From positions 1 through 64,000 of the forward strand of contig PWMU01000007.1 of NCBI GenBank assembly GCA_003558065.1: a DNA stretch of 64,000 bases, in the 5' to 3' direction. How positions within the stretch are numbered: position 1 is the first letter of the stretch; each line of letters starts with the position of its first letter. This DNA comes from Opitutia bacterium (lineage in GTDB: Bacteria; Verrucomicrobiota; Verrucomicrobiia; Opitutales; T3Sed10-336). The position numbers and the translations under genes were made by a program. Below are positions 24,677 through 34,089 of the stretch, piece by piece. The notes below the pieces were generated by a model. That model did no database searches, was not told the DNA's origin, and saw only the letters and a program-made list of their open reading frames with translations.

Positions 24677-26683
24677 ATGAGTAATGCCGGTGACTTTGCA
24701 CCTAATACAAAAACCCACGAAATGGCTATGGAAGACAAAATAACCTCTGTTTCAAAGGAAAAAAGGGTCATCAAGCCCGCTGCGGAATTCCAAAAACAAG
24801 CCAATATCGGCAGCATGACCGCCTACCGGAAAATGTACCGGGAATCGATCAATAGTCCGTCAAAGTTCTGGGCAAAGCAAGCAAAAGATTTCCTCGTCTG
24901 GCGCAAGCCCTGGAACAAGGTCGTGGAGTGGAAGGCGCCGCACGCGAAGTGGTTTACCGGGGGGATGATCAATGTTGCCGAGAACTGTCTCGACCGCCAC
25001 CTGGGGACGGCGCGTGAGAACAAGGCCGCCATCATTTTCGAGGGAGAGCCCGGGGATGTCCGGACGATCACCTACAAGCAGCTTCACGGAGAGGTGTGCC
25101 GGTTCGCCAATGTGCTGACCCGGCTTGGGGTCAAGAAAGGGGACCGTGTGGCGATCTATCTGCCGATGGTGCCCGAGGCCGCCGTAGCGATGCTGGCGAC
25201 CGCGCGCATCGGGGCGATTCATACCGTTATTTTCGGCGGCTTCAGTTCCTCGGCCATCACCGAGCGGGTGAACGACTGCGAAGCGAAGCTGGTGATTACG
25301 GCCGACGGCGGCTACCGGCGCGGCGGGGTGGTCGAGCTGAAGAAGAATGTGGATGAGGCGCTCAAAAAGACGCCTTCCGTCGAGAAGGTGGTCGTGGTCA
25401 GGCGTTGCGGTAATTCCGTGCAGATGAAGAAGGGGCGCGATGTCTGGTACCACGAGGAATTGGAGGAGGCCAGCCCCGTTCACAAAGCCAAGGGCTTCTC
25501 CAGCGAAAATCCCTTGTTCATTCTTTACACCAGCGGGAGCACGGGCAAGCCGAAGGGCGTGCTGCACACCTCCGCCGGTTATCTTCTCGGGACGGCCCTC
25601 ACGAGCTATTACGTGTTCGACCTGAAAGAGTACGACACCTACTGGTGTTCGGCGGACGTCGGCTGGATTACCGGCCACAGTTACGTGGTTTACGGGCCGC
25701 TTTGCAGCGGGGCGACCACCGTCATGTACGAGGGAGCGCCCAATTACCCGGATATCGACCGCTTCTGGTCCATTATAGAACGGCACCGGATTTCCATTTT
25801 CTATACCGCCCCGACCGCTATTCGCGCGTTCATGAGGGGCGGGGACGAGCCGGTGAAGAAACACGACATGAGCTCATTGCGTTTGCTGGGAACCGTCGGC
25901 GAGCCGATCAATCCGGAAGCGTGGATGTGGTACTATAAGACGATCGGCGGCGGACGTTGTCCGGTTGTCGATACGTGGTGGCAGACCGAGACCGGGGCGA
26001 TCATGATCACGCCGCTTCCCGGGGTCACTCCCATGAAACCCGGGTCGGCGACCCTGCCGTTCTTCGGCGTCGAGCCGGAGGTGGTCGACGACAGCGGCAG
26101 GAAAGTCCCGAAAAACAGCGGGGGCAAGCTGGTCATCAAGAGGCCCTGGCCCTCGATGCTCCGTACGCTCTGGGGCGACGATAAACGTTTTAAAGAGCAG
26201 TATTGGAGCCAGTTTCCGGGAATCTATTTCTGCGGCGATGGTTGCCGGCAGGACAAGGACGGCTACTACTGGATTGTCGGGCGGATCGACGACGTGCTGA
26301 ATGTATCCGGGCACCGCCTGGGAACCGCCGAGCTCGAGAGCGCTTTGGTCAGTCATGCCGACGTCGCCGAGGCTGCCATTGTCAGCAAACCCGACGAAAT
26401 CAAGGGCAGCGGCGTCGTGGCGTTTGTCACCCTCAAGGCCGGCAGGAACGGAAGTGATAATCTCAAAAAGACACTCCGCGAGCACGTCGGCAAGGAGATC
26501 GGGCCGATCGCCCGGCCCGACGAGATCCGTTTCACCGAGGGCCTCCCCAAAACCCGCAGCGGCAAGATCATGCGCCGGATCCTCAAGGAGGTGGCCAGCG
26601 GCGGGGACCGTTACGGGGACGTGACGACGCTCGAGGATTTCAACGTCGTGGCCAGGCTCGCCAAGACCGGGGAAGACGAGTGA
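24677..26683 (+). CDS. acs: acetyl-CoA synthetase (AMP-forming)
   Basis: Acs activates acetate to acetyl-CoA through acetyl-adenylate. The 668-residue protein has the Acs N-terminal ACAS_N region ([15 protein letters not shown] and [19 protein letters not shown]), the AMP-binding P loop [11 protein letters not shown] (284-294), the WWQTETG motif, and the C-terminal domain with [11 protein letters not shown], whose Lys630 is the residue acetylated in bacterial Acs regulation. GGGGAAG upstream of ATG 24677 is a good ribosome binding site, and a small palindrome AGTCTT-TC-AAGACT sits just before it. With pckG in the same window it supports growth on acetate and gluconeogenesis. Confidence 0.97.
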   Translation: MSNAGDFAPNTKTHEMAMEDKITSVSKEKRVIKPAAEFQKQANIGSMTAYRKMYRESINSPSKFWAKQAKDFLVWRKPWNKVVEWKAPHAKWFTGGMINVAENCLDRHLGTARENKAAIIFEGEPGDVRTITYKQLHGEVCRFANVLTRLGVKKGDRVAIYLPMVPEAAVAMLATARIGAIHTVIFGGFSSSAITERVNDCEAKLVITADGGYRRGGVVELKKNVDEALKKTPSVEKVVVVRRCGNSVQMKKGRDVWYHEELEEASPVHKAKGFSSENPLFILYTSGSTGKPKGVLHTSAGYLLGTALTSYYVFDLKEYDTYWCSADVGWITGHSYVVYGPLCSGATTVMYEGAPNYPDIDRFWSIIERHRISIFYTAPTAIRAFMRGGDEPVKKHDMSSLRLLGTVGEPINPEAWMWYYKTIGGGRCPVVDTWWQTETGAIMITPLPGVTPMKPGSATLPFFGVEPEVVDDSGRKVPKNSGGKLVIKRPWPSMLRTLWGDDKRFKEQYWSQFPGIYFCGDGCRQDKDGYYWIVGRIDDVLNVSGHRLGTAELESALVSHADVAEAAIVSKPDEIKGSGVVAFVTLKAGRNGSDNLKKTLREHVGKEIGPIARPDEIRFTEGLPKTRSGKIMRRILKEVASGGDRYGDVTTLEDFNVVARLAKTGEDE

Positions 26684-26770
26684 GTGAGATCGAGGGGGAT
26701 GCGAGTATCGAGGGGAAGAGGTTTCCGATCATTGTACGCGGAGCCCCACCCTTGACCTTTGTCACTCACT
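26680..26770. repeat. 10-bp perfect inverted repeat after acs
   Basis: GAGTGAGTGA at 26680-26689, overlapping the acs stop codon, is mirrored by TCACTCACTC at 26761-26770 with about 70 bp between them. The inner part contains two ATCGAGGGG copies. It may fold as an mRNA 3' end structure; no T run follows. Confidence 0.45.
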
Positions 26771-26901
26771 CAATCGGTGTGGATTAGGGCTAGACTTTCA
26801 CGGTTTTCTTTGCTGAGCTTGACTTCGCGTGCGGTCGGGGCTGCCCGGAACCGAAGGGCGCAACCGCTTGACTTCAAGTGATAACAGTAGAGGAAGCCGA
26901 T

Positions 26902-27576
26902 TTGACAGTATCAAACAACCGCAGCAACTTGATGTTTAAGCCTCAGAGATACCCGACGACACGCAACGCCTTCACCATAATCGAATTGCTGGTGGTTCTC
27001 GGGATCATTGTGGTCCTGGCCGGCATCACCTTCGGTTTGATGTCGGGAGCCCAGGAACGGGGCAGAACTTCCCGTGCCCAGGCGGAGTTGCGGGCCCTGG
27101 CACAGGCATTGGAGCAATACCAGGGGCAGTACGGCGATTATCCGTGGGTGGAAATGCCGGGTGTCGCGACCAATGAGGAAGTGTTGTTCAACGCCCTGGC
27201 GGGTATTGTCGGCCCTACGGGAGACCCGATCCGGGATGATTCCGGCGCGACCCGTGTCGGCCGGGTCTATGTTGATTTTTCGCGGTTCAGCATTGGAGAC
27301 CGGGATAACGAAGCTTTGAGCGAAGCCGAACGGGACGAGCTGCCGCGCGCCGGGGAGACTTCGCCGGGAGTGCTCGAACGGCGGTTTCTGGACCCCTGGG
27401 GAAATCCTTATCGTTATTATTATAAGAGCCGTACGGAACAACCCGATTTTTCCTGGGAGCGAAGGGGGTTCGTCCTTTATTCGGCCGGCCCCAGCGGCGA
27501 ACACCGGGAACCGGGGAATGACGGGGTCATGCCGGACCGCATGGAGAACGACGACAATATTTATTTCGATGATTGA
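26902..27576 (+). CDS. type II secretion GspG-like pseudopilin
   Basis: A 224-residue pilin-like protein. After a short basic leader, RNAFTIIELLVVLGIIVVLAG is a class III prepilin signal: cleavage before Phe, Glu at +5 and a hydrophobic assembly helix. The C-terminal domain has DPWGNPYRYYYKSR as in GspG. The start is best taken as TTG 26902, which has a strong AGAGGAAG ribosome binding site 5 bp upstream; an upstream in-frame GTG (26878) and the downstream ATG (26932) have none. It precedes a second pseudopilin by 60 bp. Such proteins form the pseudopilus of a type II secretion or type IV pilus-like machine; the secretion ATPase and prepilin peptidase are not in the window. Confidence 0.88.
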   Translation: MTVSNNRSNLMFKPQRYPTTRNAFTIIELLVVLGIIVVLAGITFGLMSGAQERGRTSRAQAELRALAQALEQYQGQYGDYPWVEMPGVATNEEVLFNALAGIVGPTGDPIRDDSGATRVGRVYVDFSRFSIGDRDNEALSEAERDELPRAGETSPGVLERRFLDPWGNPYRYYYKSRTEQPDFSWERRGFVLYSAGPSGEHREPGNDGVMPDRMENDDNIYFDD

Positions 27577-27636
27577 TTGCCCCGGCCCCGGCTCGGGGCT
27601 GGAGTGATTCCTTAACTTTAATGGAGGGAGCAACAG

Positions 27637-28371
27637 ATGAATGACATTTATATGAAAACAACGCTGAATCGAACCCGTGGCCCATCGCGAGGTCCGTCGG
27701 GAAGAAAGACAGGGTTCACCCTGATCGAGCTGCTGACGGTCATTGCGGTGATCGGTGTTCTGGCGGCAATCCTGATTCCGACCATGAGCAAGGTCCGCCA
27801 GAGCGCGAACAACAGCCGGACCCAGGCCCAGTTCAGCCAGTGGATCACCGCGATCGAGAGTTTTAAACAGGAGTACGGGTACTACCCCGATTTCGATTCC
27901 GACGGGGATGGGGGTTGGAACCCGAGCGGCGAGGCGGCGGTCAGTCTTCAAAGCGAACGGCCGCGCAGAAACTTCATCGAGATCCTTTCAGGGCGGATGC
28001 CCGACGGGGCCCGGTTTCAGGATAATCCCCGATACCGTGAGCATCCGAACCGCCGGCGTATTTCCTTTTATTCCTTTTCGGAAGACGACTTCGACCATTC
28101 CGGTTCCCAAACGATCCCCTATATCGTCGACGCTTTTAACAACAATGACATTGTCGTCGTTGTGGACCGAACCGGGAATGGGATCATCGACCGGGAGGAT
28201 CTTGACGGCGCCGATCTTCCCAGGGTATCGCCCAGAGAGAATGTCAATGTCAGCGCCCGTCCCGATCTTCCCGACCGCGGGATCCGCGCCGGGGTGATCA
28301 TTTATTCGGCCGGGGCGCGGGCCAATTCCGATGCCGGGGTAGCGGAAAATCTCGTCAAGTCCTGGCAATAG
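27637..28371 (+). CDS. pseudopilin / prepilin-type protein
   Basis: A 244-residue protein with a prepilin leader ending RKTGFTLIELLTVIAVIGVLAA: cleavage after Gly, +1 Phe and Glu +5 are all present. The soluble domain is larger than in simple GspG and has an Asp-rich loop (PDFDSDGDGGWNPSG) that may bind calcium, and a IIYSAGARANSDAG C-terminal segment. ATG 27637 has GGAGGG upstream. It is probably cotranscribed with the upstream pseudopilin and stands directly before the delta-60 exoprotein gene, so a role in that protein's surface delivery is a reasonable guess. Confidence 0.87.
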   Translation: MNDIYMKTTLNRTRGPSRGPSGRKTGFTLIELLTVIAVIGVLAAILIPTMSKVRQSANNSRTQAQFSQWITAIESFKQEYGYYPDFDSDGDGGWNPSGEAAVSLQSERPRRNFIEILSGRMPDGARFQDNPRYREHPNRRRISFYSFSEDDFDHSGSQTIPYIVDAFNNNDIVVVVDRTGNGIIDREDLDGADLPRVSPRENVNVSARPDLPDRGIRAGVIIYSAGARANSDAGVAENLVKSWQ

Positions 28372-28466
28372 GGGCGGCTGCGTGCCGGTGGGTTTCGAAG
28401 TTCGTGAAGTCACCGATTGCCCCTTTCCTCAAAATCAAGCAACACACAGATCCCTCCGATAGAAAA

Positions 28467-30551
28467 ATGGATACTCCGAGAATCACTGTTTCCTCATGCC
28501 TAGCAAAGCGGTCGTTTTTTGCCCTTCAACAAAAGAGAGTCGCCTCCTGTGGAGTCGTCGCCGCCATTTGCCTGGGGGGATTCCTGGCGCCGGCGCACGC
28601 CGATCCCGCGTCCGTGGACCCCGAGTTTCAGGCGGGGGCCGCCGCCAACGACGACATCCTGAGCTTTCGCTATTATCCGGGTGAAGGCGAGGTGGAAGAC
28701 CGGATTTTGATCGGCGGTTTTTTGACCCAGTACGATGGAACGGAACGGCAGCGGGTTGCGCTCCTCGATCGGGATGGAGCGCTTGTGGAGGCCTTCGATC
28801 CCGGTTCCGGGCCCAATGGGCGAGTGGATTCGGCGGTGTTGCTGGACGATGGCAAGGTCCTGATCGGAGGGGCGTTCACCCGGGTCGACGGTGTCGACCG
28901 GAATCGAATCGCCCGCCTGAATGCGGACGGGTCGCTCGATGAAACGTTTGATCCGGGCAATGGCGCGGATTGGCTCGTCACCGATATTGCGGTGGATTCC
29001 GACGGCTACGTGCTGGTCACCGGGGGCTTTCAACAGTTCGACGGCCAGCAGGCGAACAGGATCGCGCGTCTGCAGCCCGACGGCGCCCTGGACGAAACCT
29101 TTGATTCGGGCAACGGGTTTAACGACTGGACCGAGACGGTGGTTGTTGACTCGCAGGATCGCATTCTGGTTGGCGGAAGCTTCAGCCAGTACTCGGGAAG
29201 CACCGCGGGGCGTCTGGTCCGGCTGGAGAGCAACGGGGACCGTGATGAAACCTTTGATATCGGAACAGGATTCACGGGAACCGTGCGTGTGATCGCGTTC
29301 GATCCCGATGGCGCGATAGTGGTCGGAGGTGATTTTACGGACTATGATTACGAGGGCGACACGATGGTTCGTCTTGCGCGTTTGGATACGGATGGCCGGT
29401 TCGACGCAACGTTTGATACGGGAGAGGGATTCAACAACACCGTTTATTCGGTGGCTTTTCAACAGAACGGTCAGATCGTGGTTGGCGGGAACTTTACCGA
29501 GGTGGACGGCTTGTCGGTCCGCCGTGTGGCGCGGTTGAATGGCGCGGGCACCGTCGACACCGGGTTTGATCCGGGAAGCGGTCCCAACAGCAGAGTTCAT
29601 GGTGTGGCGGTGCAGGACGACGGGCGTATCCTGTTGGGCGGACGGTTTACGGAGTATGACGGGGCGATTCATCGTCGCATCGTCCGGCTTGAGGGAGGTG
29701 GCCCTGCCGGCGGATACGATTTGTGGGTGCAGGATCACTTCAATTCCGAGGAGCAGAACGATCCGGCCGTCAGCGGTCCGGAAGCCGATCCGGACGGTGA
29801 CGGGATCGTCAATGTGTTGGAGTACGCCTTCGGGGGAGATCCGAAGGTTCCCTACAGCGCGACTCAGCCTGTTGCCGAAGAGGTCTCGGAGGGAGCCGAC
29901 TCGTTTCTGGAAATCTCTTTTCTCCGCCTGAATGCCAATGATCTGGTGTACCGGGTTGAGGCTTCGGACGAACTGGAGGATTGGTCGGAAATCTGGGTGA
30001 GTACGGATCATGGTTTTCAGGGAAGTGGAGAAACCACCGTTGAAACGGTCCGGGATACCGAGGCGATTGCCGCCAACAGTTCCCGGTTCCTGCGGGTTCG
30101 CGTAAGCATGGAAGAGGTCGAACCCGCCGAACCCGTCGATCCCGAGTCCGGCTTTGATGCCTGGAGCGAGAGCTATTTCACATCGACCGAATTGGAGGAT
30201 CCCGAGATCAGCGGGCGTTCGGCGGATCCCGACGGTGACGGAATCATCAACTTGATGGAGTATGCCTTCGGCGGGGATCCCTGGCAGTCGAACAGCGCCA
30301 CCTTGCCCACCCAGGAACGGATTGCGGACGGGGATGAGGTGTTTCAGGAGATCACGTTTTACCGTCTCGATACCGGGGATCTGATCTACCGGGTCCAGGC
30401 TTCGGACGACCTGCAAAGCTGGTCGGAGATTTGGGTCAGTACGGATCATCCCTTTCAGGGATCGGGATCCAGCACGATGGAGACGGTCCGGGATCCCTCG
30501 CCTGTCAACGGCGGCCCGCGCTTCCTGCGCGTGCAGGTTTCCGAGAATTAA
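28467..30551 (+). CDS. delta-60 repeat exoprotein with duplicated calcium-type C-terminal module
   Basis: The 694-residue protein (ATG 28467; a GTG at 28404 would add 21 residues) has an N-terminal signal with hydrophobic core VASCGVVAAICLGGFLAPAHA. Residues about 60-420 form seven repeats of about 50 residues with the pattern DGKVLIGGAFT..DG..RNRIARLNADGSLDETFDPG, the delta-60 (beta-propeller blade-like) family. Two copies of a module of about 135 residues follow, each opening with DPDGDGI.N..EYAFGGDP, an EF-hand-like calcium site, and containing a W-S-E-I-W-V-S-T-D-H segment that is identical in both. This suggests a recent tandem duplication. The architecture suits a secreted or surface-bound adhesin or sugar-binding protein; no enzymatic motif is seen. 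It lies 95 bp after two pseudopilin genes. Confidence 0.85.
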   Translation: MDTPRITVSSCLAKRSFFALQQKRVASCGVVAAICLGGFLAPAHADPASVDPEFQAGAAANDDILSFRYYPGEGEVEDRILIGGFLTQYDGTERQRVALLDRDGALVEAFDPGSGPNGRVDSAVLLDDGKVLIGGAFTRVDGVDRNRIARLNADGSLDETFDPGNGADWLVTDIAVDSDGYVLVTGGFQQFDGQQANRIARLQPDGALDETFDSGNGFNDWTETVVVDSQDRILVGGSFSQYSGSTAGRLVRLESNGDRDETFDIGTGFTGTVRVIAFDPDGAIVVGGDFTDYDYEGDTMVRLARLDTDGRFDATFDTGEGFNNTVYSVAFQQNGQIVVGGNFTEVDGLSVRRVARLNGAGTVDTGFDPGSGPNSRVHGVAVQDDGRILLGGRFTEYDGAIHRRIVRLEGGGPAGGYDLWVQDHFNSEEQNDPAVSGPEADPDGDGIVNVLEYAFGGDPKVPYSATQPVAEEVSEGADSFLEISFLRLNANDLVYRVEASDELEDWSEIWVSTDHGFQGSGETTVETVRDTEAIAANSSRFLRVRVSMEEVEPAEPVDPESGFDAWSESYFTSTELEDPEISGRSADPDGDGIINLMEYAFGGDPWQSNSATLPTQERIADGDEVFQEITFYRLDTGDLIYRVQASDDLQSWSEIWVSTDHPFQGSGSSTMETVRDPSPVNGGPRFLRVQVSEN

Positions 30552-30594
30552 CGCTTTGCGCGGAAACCGCCCGTTGATTGCCGGTCCCCGGCAA

Positions 30595-31620
30595 TCAATG
30601 GAGCAGTCGAAAAAGAGTCCGGAACGGCAGGAGCCGAATCGAAGCGAGCGCCAGGGCGAGATCGCGGCGTTTTTTGTCGGTTAGAAAGCCGTGCACCTGA
30701 TTGGCGGTCCGCAGCCGGGAATGGAACCGGCGCCGCGCCGCATGGGATGAGTGACTGCAGGCTGTTGTCCAGTCCGTTTGGCCGCGCGTATAGGCGAGCA
30801 CGGGAGCCAGGGCGATTTCCGCGTTCTCGAGAGCGAGGGACATTCCGTTCCCGGTGAACGGAGGGATCATTCCCGCGGCGTCGCCGATGCAAAGACGAGA
30901 CGTATCGACGTGGTAGCCGCGGGGAAAATCGAATCCGGAGGAGGCGGCGAAGCTTTCGGGCAGCGTGACGGCGGCGCGGCCTCGTTCCGCCAGCAACGGC
31001 AGTCCGGATGCCTCGATGTAGCGGAACAGAAGTTCTTCCCTTGTGGCCCGCAGACCCGGGAGTCGGCGGAAGAGGCCGCAGAGATTGACAAGCCCCTCCT
31101 CGATTCGCGAAACCCCCACGTAGGCGCCGTCACCGAGGTGCATCTCCAGATCCTCCAGCAACCCCCGGAAATCCCTGAGATGGATCTTGAGCGCCATCCA
31201 GTCGGAACGTCCCTTTCCCCTGCCGGTGGCGGTCACGGTACCCTCTGAATAAAAGGTATCGCCGCCCGCCCGGTCCGCAGTCCGCAGGATTCCTCCGGTG
31301 GCTTCGAGCCGTTGGGCAAGCCGGTTGTCGAGACGGTACCGGGAGATGCCCCGGGCCGGGATCGGCAGGTCCGCCCGGAATATCCGTCGATTCCCCCGGT
31401 GCCAGCTCGTTGACCGGTTGAGCGCGCTTCCGCCAAGAAGCTCGGCGACACCGAGCCTTTCGAGGGTGGCTTCCGGAACCCCGCAGATGAATTCCCCGCA
31501 AACTCGGTGACGCGGGTAGCGGCCCGCCTCGCGAACCGTCACGGGCACCCCGTGACGCCGCAGAGCGATACCGAGGGAAAGGCCGGCCAGGCCGCCGCCG
31601 ATGATGGTAATGGATTTCAT
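30595..31620 (-). CDS. FAD-dependent oxidoreductase, geranylgeranyl-reductase-like
   Basis: A 341-residue flavoprotein from ATG 31620. The N-terminal Rossmann motif ITIIGGGLAGLSLGIALRRHG binds FAD; a short basic stretch RYPRHRVCGEFICG and the GD motif RLCIGDAAGMIPPFTGNGMSLALENAEIALAP complete the fingerprint of the UbiH/geranylgeranyl reductase class. The start overlaps the stop of the methyltransferase gene by 4 bp (ATGA). Flavoprotein and methyltransferase pairs of this kind usually accompany a type III polyketide synthase and modify alkylpyrones or resorcinols; no such synthase is in the window. The substrate is therefore unknown, and lipid or quinone reduction is the alternative. Confidence 0.82.
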   Translation of the reverse strand: MKSITIIGGGLAGLSLGIALRRHGVPVTVREAGRYPRHRVCGEFICGVPEATLERLGVAELLGGSALNRSTSWHRGNRRIFRADLPIPARGISRYRLDNRLAQRLEATGGILRTADRAGGDTFYSEGTVTATGRGKGRSDWMALKIHLRDFRGLLEDLEMHLGDGAYVGVSRIEEGLVNLCGLFRRLPGLRATREELLFRYIEASGLPLLAERGRAAVTLPESFAASSGFDFPRGYHVDTSRLCIGDAAGMIPPFTGNGMSLALENAEIALAPVLAYTRGQTDWTTACSHSSHAARRRFHSRLRTANQVHGFLTDKKRRDLALALASIRLLPFRTLFRLLH

Positions 31621-32297
31621 TGGTGGCTTCGGTTTCTGCGTACGGCGATCATGCGGTAGGCGCCCCTCGTGGTGGTGTGGCATTGAATCCGCCAGGATTC
31701 CGGGTGGAGGCCGAGAAGGTCGGGGAGTTCTTCGCCGAGGAAGCCGGCACGGATGCTGACGCGTGCGTCATGCCAGCTCACCCGGTTGATGCCGAGCGGT
31801 CTCAGGAGCCAGACCTGGCGAAGGTGAATCACCCTCCGGGCGGTTTCACAGGCGACGATGACCCGGGCGTTCCGTCGGAGCCGTGCGCCGAGTCCGGCGA
31901 GTTGTTCGTCGGTGAACTGGTGGAGGATGAAATTGGCCAGAAAGAACCGGTACCGGTCGTACCCGGAATACGCAAGCAGGTCCTCCCGGTGCCACCGCCA
32001 GGTCTTCGGCCAGGTGTCGGGACGGCTCCACAGGTCAAGACCGTCGATCCCGACCCCGGAAGGCAGGCGGTTGCTTCGGAAAAGACCGCTTCCCAGCGAG
32101 CCGTCTCCCGCTCCGAGCTCCAGACCCGTTTCGCCATCTCGCAGATGTCCGGGCAGGGTCCGCCGGAACCAGCGGAAGTTTCCCATGAAGAAATTGATGA
32201 GACGCAGGTCGCGACGATTGTGAAGCGCCTCCGGATGGCCTTCAGGCAGACTGTCGAGTATTTCCGGTTGCACTTCACGTTTCATTGGAGCGTTCAT
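31617..32297 (-). CDS. SAM-dependent methyltransferase paired with FAD oxidoreductase
   Basis: A 226-residue methyltransferase. Motif I is GLELGAGDGSLGSGLF, followed by a short D-rich strand region GIDGLDLW, and a NFILHQFTDEQLAGLGARL segment characteristic of the small methyltransferases next to type III polyketide synthases. The residue pattern of post-motif REDLLAY fits. The gene starts at ATG 32297 and overlaps the downstream flavoprotein by 4 bp, so both are translated together. It is divergent from the secreted unknown at 32411 and its promoter overlaps a heptad repeat (32291-32339). The substrate is probably a hydroxylated aromatic or lipid compound (inference). Confidence 0.78.
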   Translation of the reverse strand: MNAPMKREVQPEILDSLPEGHPEALHNRRDLRLINFFMGNFRWFRRTLPGHLRDGETGLELGAGDGSLGSGLFRSNRLPSGVGIDGLDLWSRPDTWPKTWRWHREDLLAYSGYDRYRFFLANFILHQFTDEQLAGLGARLRRNARVIVACETARRVIHLRQVWLLRPLGINRVSWHDARVSIRAGFLGEELPDLLGLHPESWRIQCHTTTRGAYRMIAVRRNRSHQ

Positions 32298-32339
32298 GTT
32301 CGAGGGTGGAGGGTCGTAAGTCGTGACATTCAGGCTCGT
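32291..32339. repeat. heptanucleotide tandem repeat, GGTCGTN/GTTCGAG type
   Basis: Around the methyltransferase start and upstream the sequence reads as 7-mers: CGTTCAT, GTTCGAG, GGTGGAG, GGTCGTA, AGTCGTG, ACATTCA, GGCTCGT. It sits in the divergent gap before the secreted unknown. Confidence 0.5.
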
Positions 32340-32410
32340 GCGGCGACGAAAAATACAGTTTACTCAAAGAATGGCGTCGCCAAAATCAGCCGAACATTCT
32401 AATTTACGGT

Positions 32411-34078
32411 ATGCAAAAGACTTTCCGAACCCTTTTTCTTGTCGTTGCCGTGTTGTTGAGTCCGGGGTCCGCGTTGTGGCTGGAATCGGCCGAAGCCCCG
32501 CTTCCGAAGGGAGTGATCCTCACGGTCAAAACGGGATCCCTGAAGGAACTGTCGGACAAAATTATGCAGATTGCCCGCCAAGTCGAGCCGGGACCCCAGG
32601 TGGAATCGATGCCCTTTTTGCTGGGCGCGATGCTGGGGGATCCGATGCTGCAGGGAGTCGAAGCCGGGCGGAACATCGGGGTTGCGATGGTGAAACAGGA
32701 GGAAGAGTATGTGCCGGTGCTGCTTGCGAGGTTGCCCGAGGAGAGTCCGTACCGTCAGTCCCTGCCGGGATACGGATTATCGCTTTCCGATTATGAGGGC
32801 TGGACCTTCGGGACATTGGCTCCGGTGGAACCGGATGCGCTGGGTGACTTGCGCGGGTCACTGGTCGAATGGGTTCAGGGGGCGCGTGAGCACGATATCG
32901 AGTTGCATTTGAACGGGCCGGAAGTTTCGAGGTATATCCTTCAGATGGAAAGCGAGGTCCGTACGGGGCTCGCCGGGCTGACAGAGGAGGGGCAGGATCC
33001 CGAGATGGAAGAGGCGATCTGGTCCCTGGTGAAAACGATTGCCGGGGAATTCAGGGTGGCCTCCTCGATCGGCTTCGGGCTCGGCCTCGACGCGGAGTCT
33101 ATCACTCAGCACGGGCACATCACGGCCGATGAGGACACCGCCCTGGGGCGCTTTTTTTCAGCTGATCACACGGTCTCCATCGCGGCTGCCGAGTGGATCG
33201 AGGCCGATCATCCTGTGGCTTACCTGGCGAGGGTGAATTCGGGAGCGATCCAGGATTACCTGAATTATTTTTCCGCCAAGGCCGAAGCCGCAGGAGGAGC
33301 GGTCGTGTCGGAGGTTTTCTCGACCCTGCGCCATGTGGTCGGGTCTTATGCGGAGTTCAGTGACGGCCATACGGCGGGCTACCTGCGGTTTGAGGCAATG
33401 GCGCCACGGATGGTGCAGCTTATGGACAGCCGGTATGACGACGACTCGTTGCGGGATTCCCTCAAAGCGGTGGTCGAAATGGTCAACCAGCCGGTTCTGA
33501 AAGGTTTTTCCCGCGATTCGTATGGCGAGGTAACGACGCGGGCCGAACTGCTGGAGGTGGAACAGAGGATTGGCGATCATGCAGTCCACGCGATGCGTAC
33601 TTTTGCTGATTTCGACGAGGACGACGATCTGTCCGAGGCTGATCGCGAGTTTTACGCGGGCCTGTACGAACAGATCGTTTATTATGTTCAGGTTGGGGAC
33701 TACCTCCTCATGGCTTACGATTACGACGATCTGCTGAAGACGGCGACGTCGATTGCCGAAGGAGAGAGGCCGGACCGGAGCGTCGCGGGGAAGTTCCGGG
33801 AGGAGAGGGGCCTTGCCGGCCAATGGATCATTAATCCCGCCCCCTTTCTGGCCACGGCACAGGCATTCGGTGGGGGCGAAAGCGAGGAGGCGGGTACGGA
33901 GCTCCCCCCGGCCCGTGGCGAGGTTTGGGCGGGGGAGAATGGGGTGCGGGGGAGGTTTGAGATCCCCGTCGAGCTGATCGCCGCTGCCTATCGCGAGGGA
34001 AGGGCTATGGTCGAGGGTATGGGAATCGAAGAGTTCGATTTTGAGGAAGATCTTAACGGCGAGGTGCCGAACCAATAG
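32411..34078 (+). CDS. large secreted protein, function unknown
   Basis: A 555-residue protein with a clear signal peptide (KTFRTLFLVVAVLLSPGSALWLESAEA). The mature part is mostly acidic with alternating hydrophobic helices and no motif I recognise. A central Asp/Glu-rich section (residues about 400-410, DFDEDDDLSEADREFY) may bind cations. ATG 32411 is a sensible start given the signal peptide. It is divergent from the methyltransferase-flavoprotein pair and stands 11 bp before the DUF309 gene, whose ribosome binding site AGGGGGA overlaps its stop, so the two are probably transcribed together. Confidence 0.8.
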   Translation: MQKTFRTLFLVVAVLLSPGSALWLESAEAPLPKGVILTVKTGSLKELSDKIMQIARQVEPGPQVESMPFLLGAMLGDPMLQGVEAGRNIGVAMVKQEEEYVPVLLARLPEESPYRQSLPGYGLSLSDYEGWTFGTLAPVEPDALGDLRGSLVEWVQGAREHDIELHLNGPEVSRYILQMESEVRTGLAGLTEEGQDPEMEEAIWSLVKTIAGEFRVASSIGFGLGLDAESITQHGHITADEDTALGRFFSADHTVSIAAAEWIEADHPVAYLARVNSGAIQDYLNYFSAKAEAAGGAVVSEVFSTLRHVVGSYAEFSDGHTAGYLRFEAMAPRMVQLMDSRYDDDSLRDSLKAVVEMVNQPVLKGFSRDSYGEVTTRAELLEVEQRIGDHAVHAMRTFADFDEDDDLSEADREFYAGLYEQIVYYVQVGDYLLMAYDYDDLLKTATSIAEGERPDRSVAGKFREERGLAGQWIINPAPFLATAQAFGGGESEEAGTELPPARGEVWAGENGVRGRFEIPVELIAAAYREGRAMVEGMGIEEFDFEEDLNGEVPNQ

Positions 34079-34089
34079 GGGGAACGGCT

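Noticed and set aside
28500-30449. A minus-strand frame of 649 codons opposite the delta-60 exoprotein
   Set aside because: The repeat pattern of the plus-strand protein is produced in the shadow frame, giving a pseudo-repetitive sequence without family similarity.
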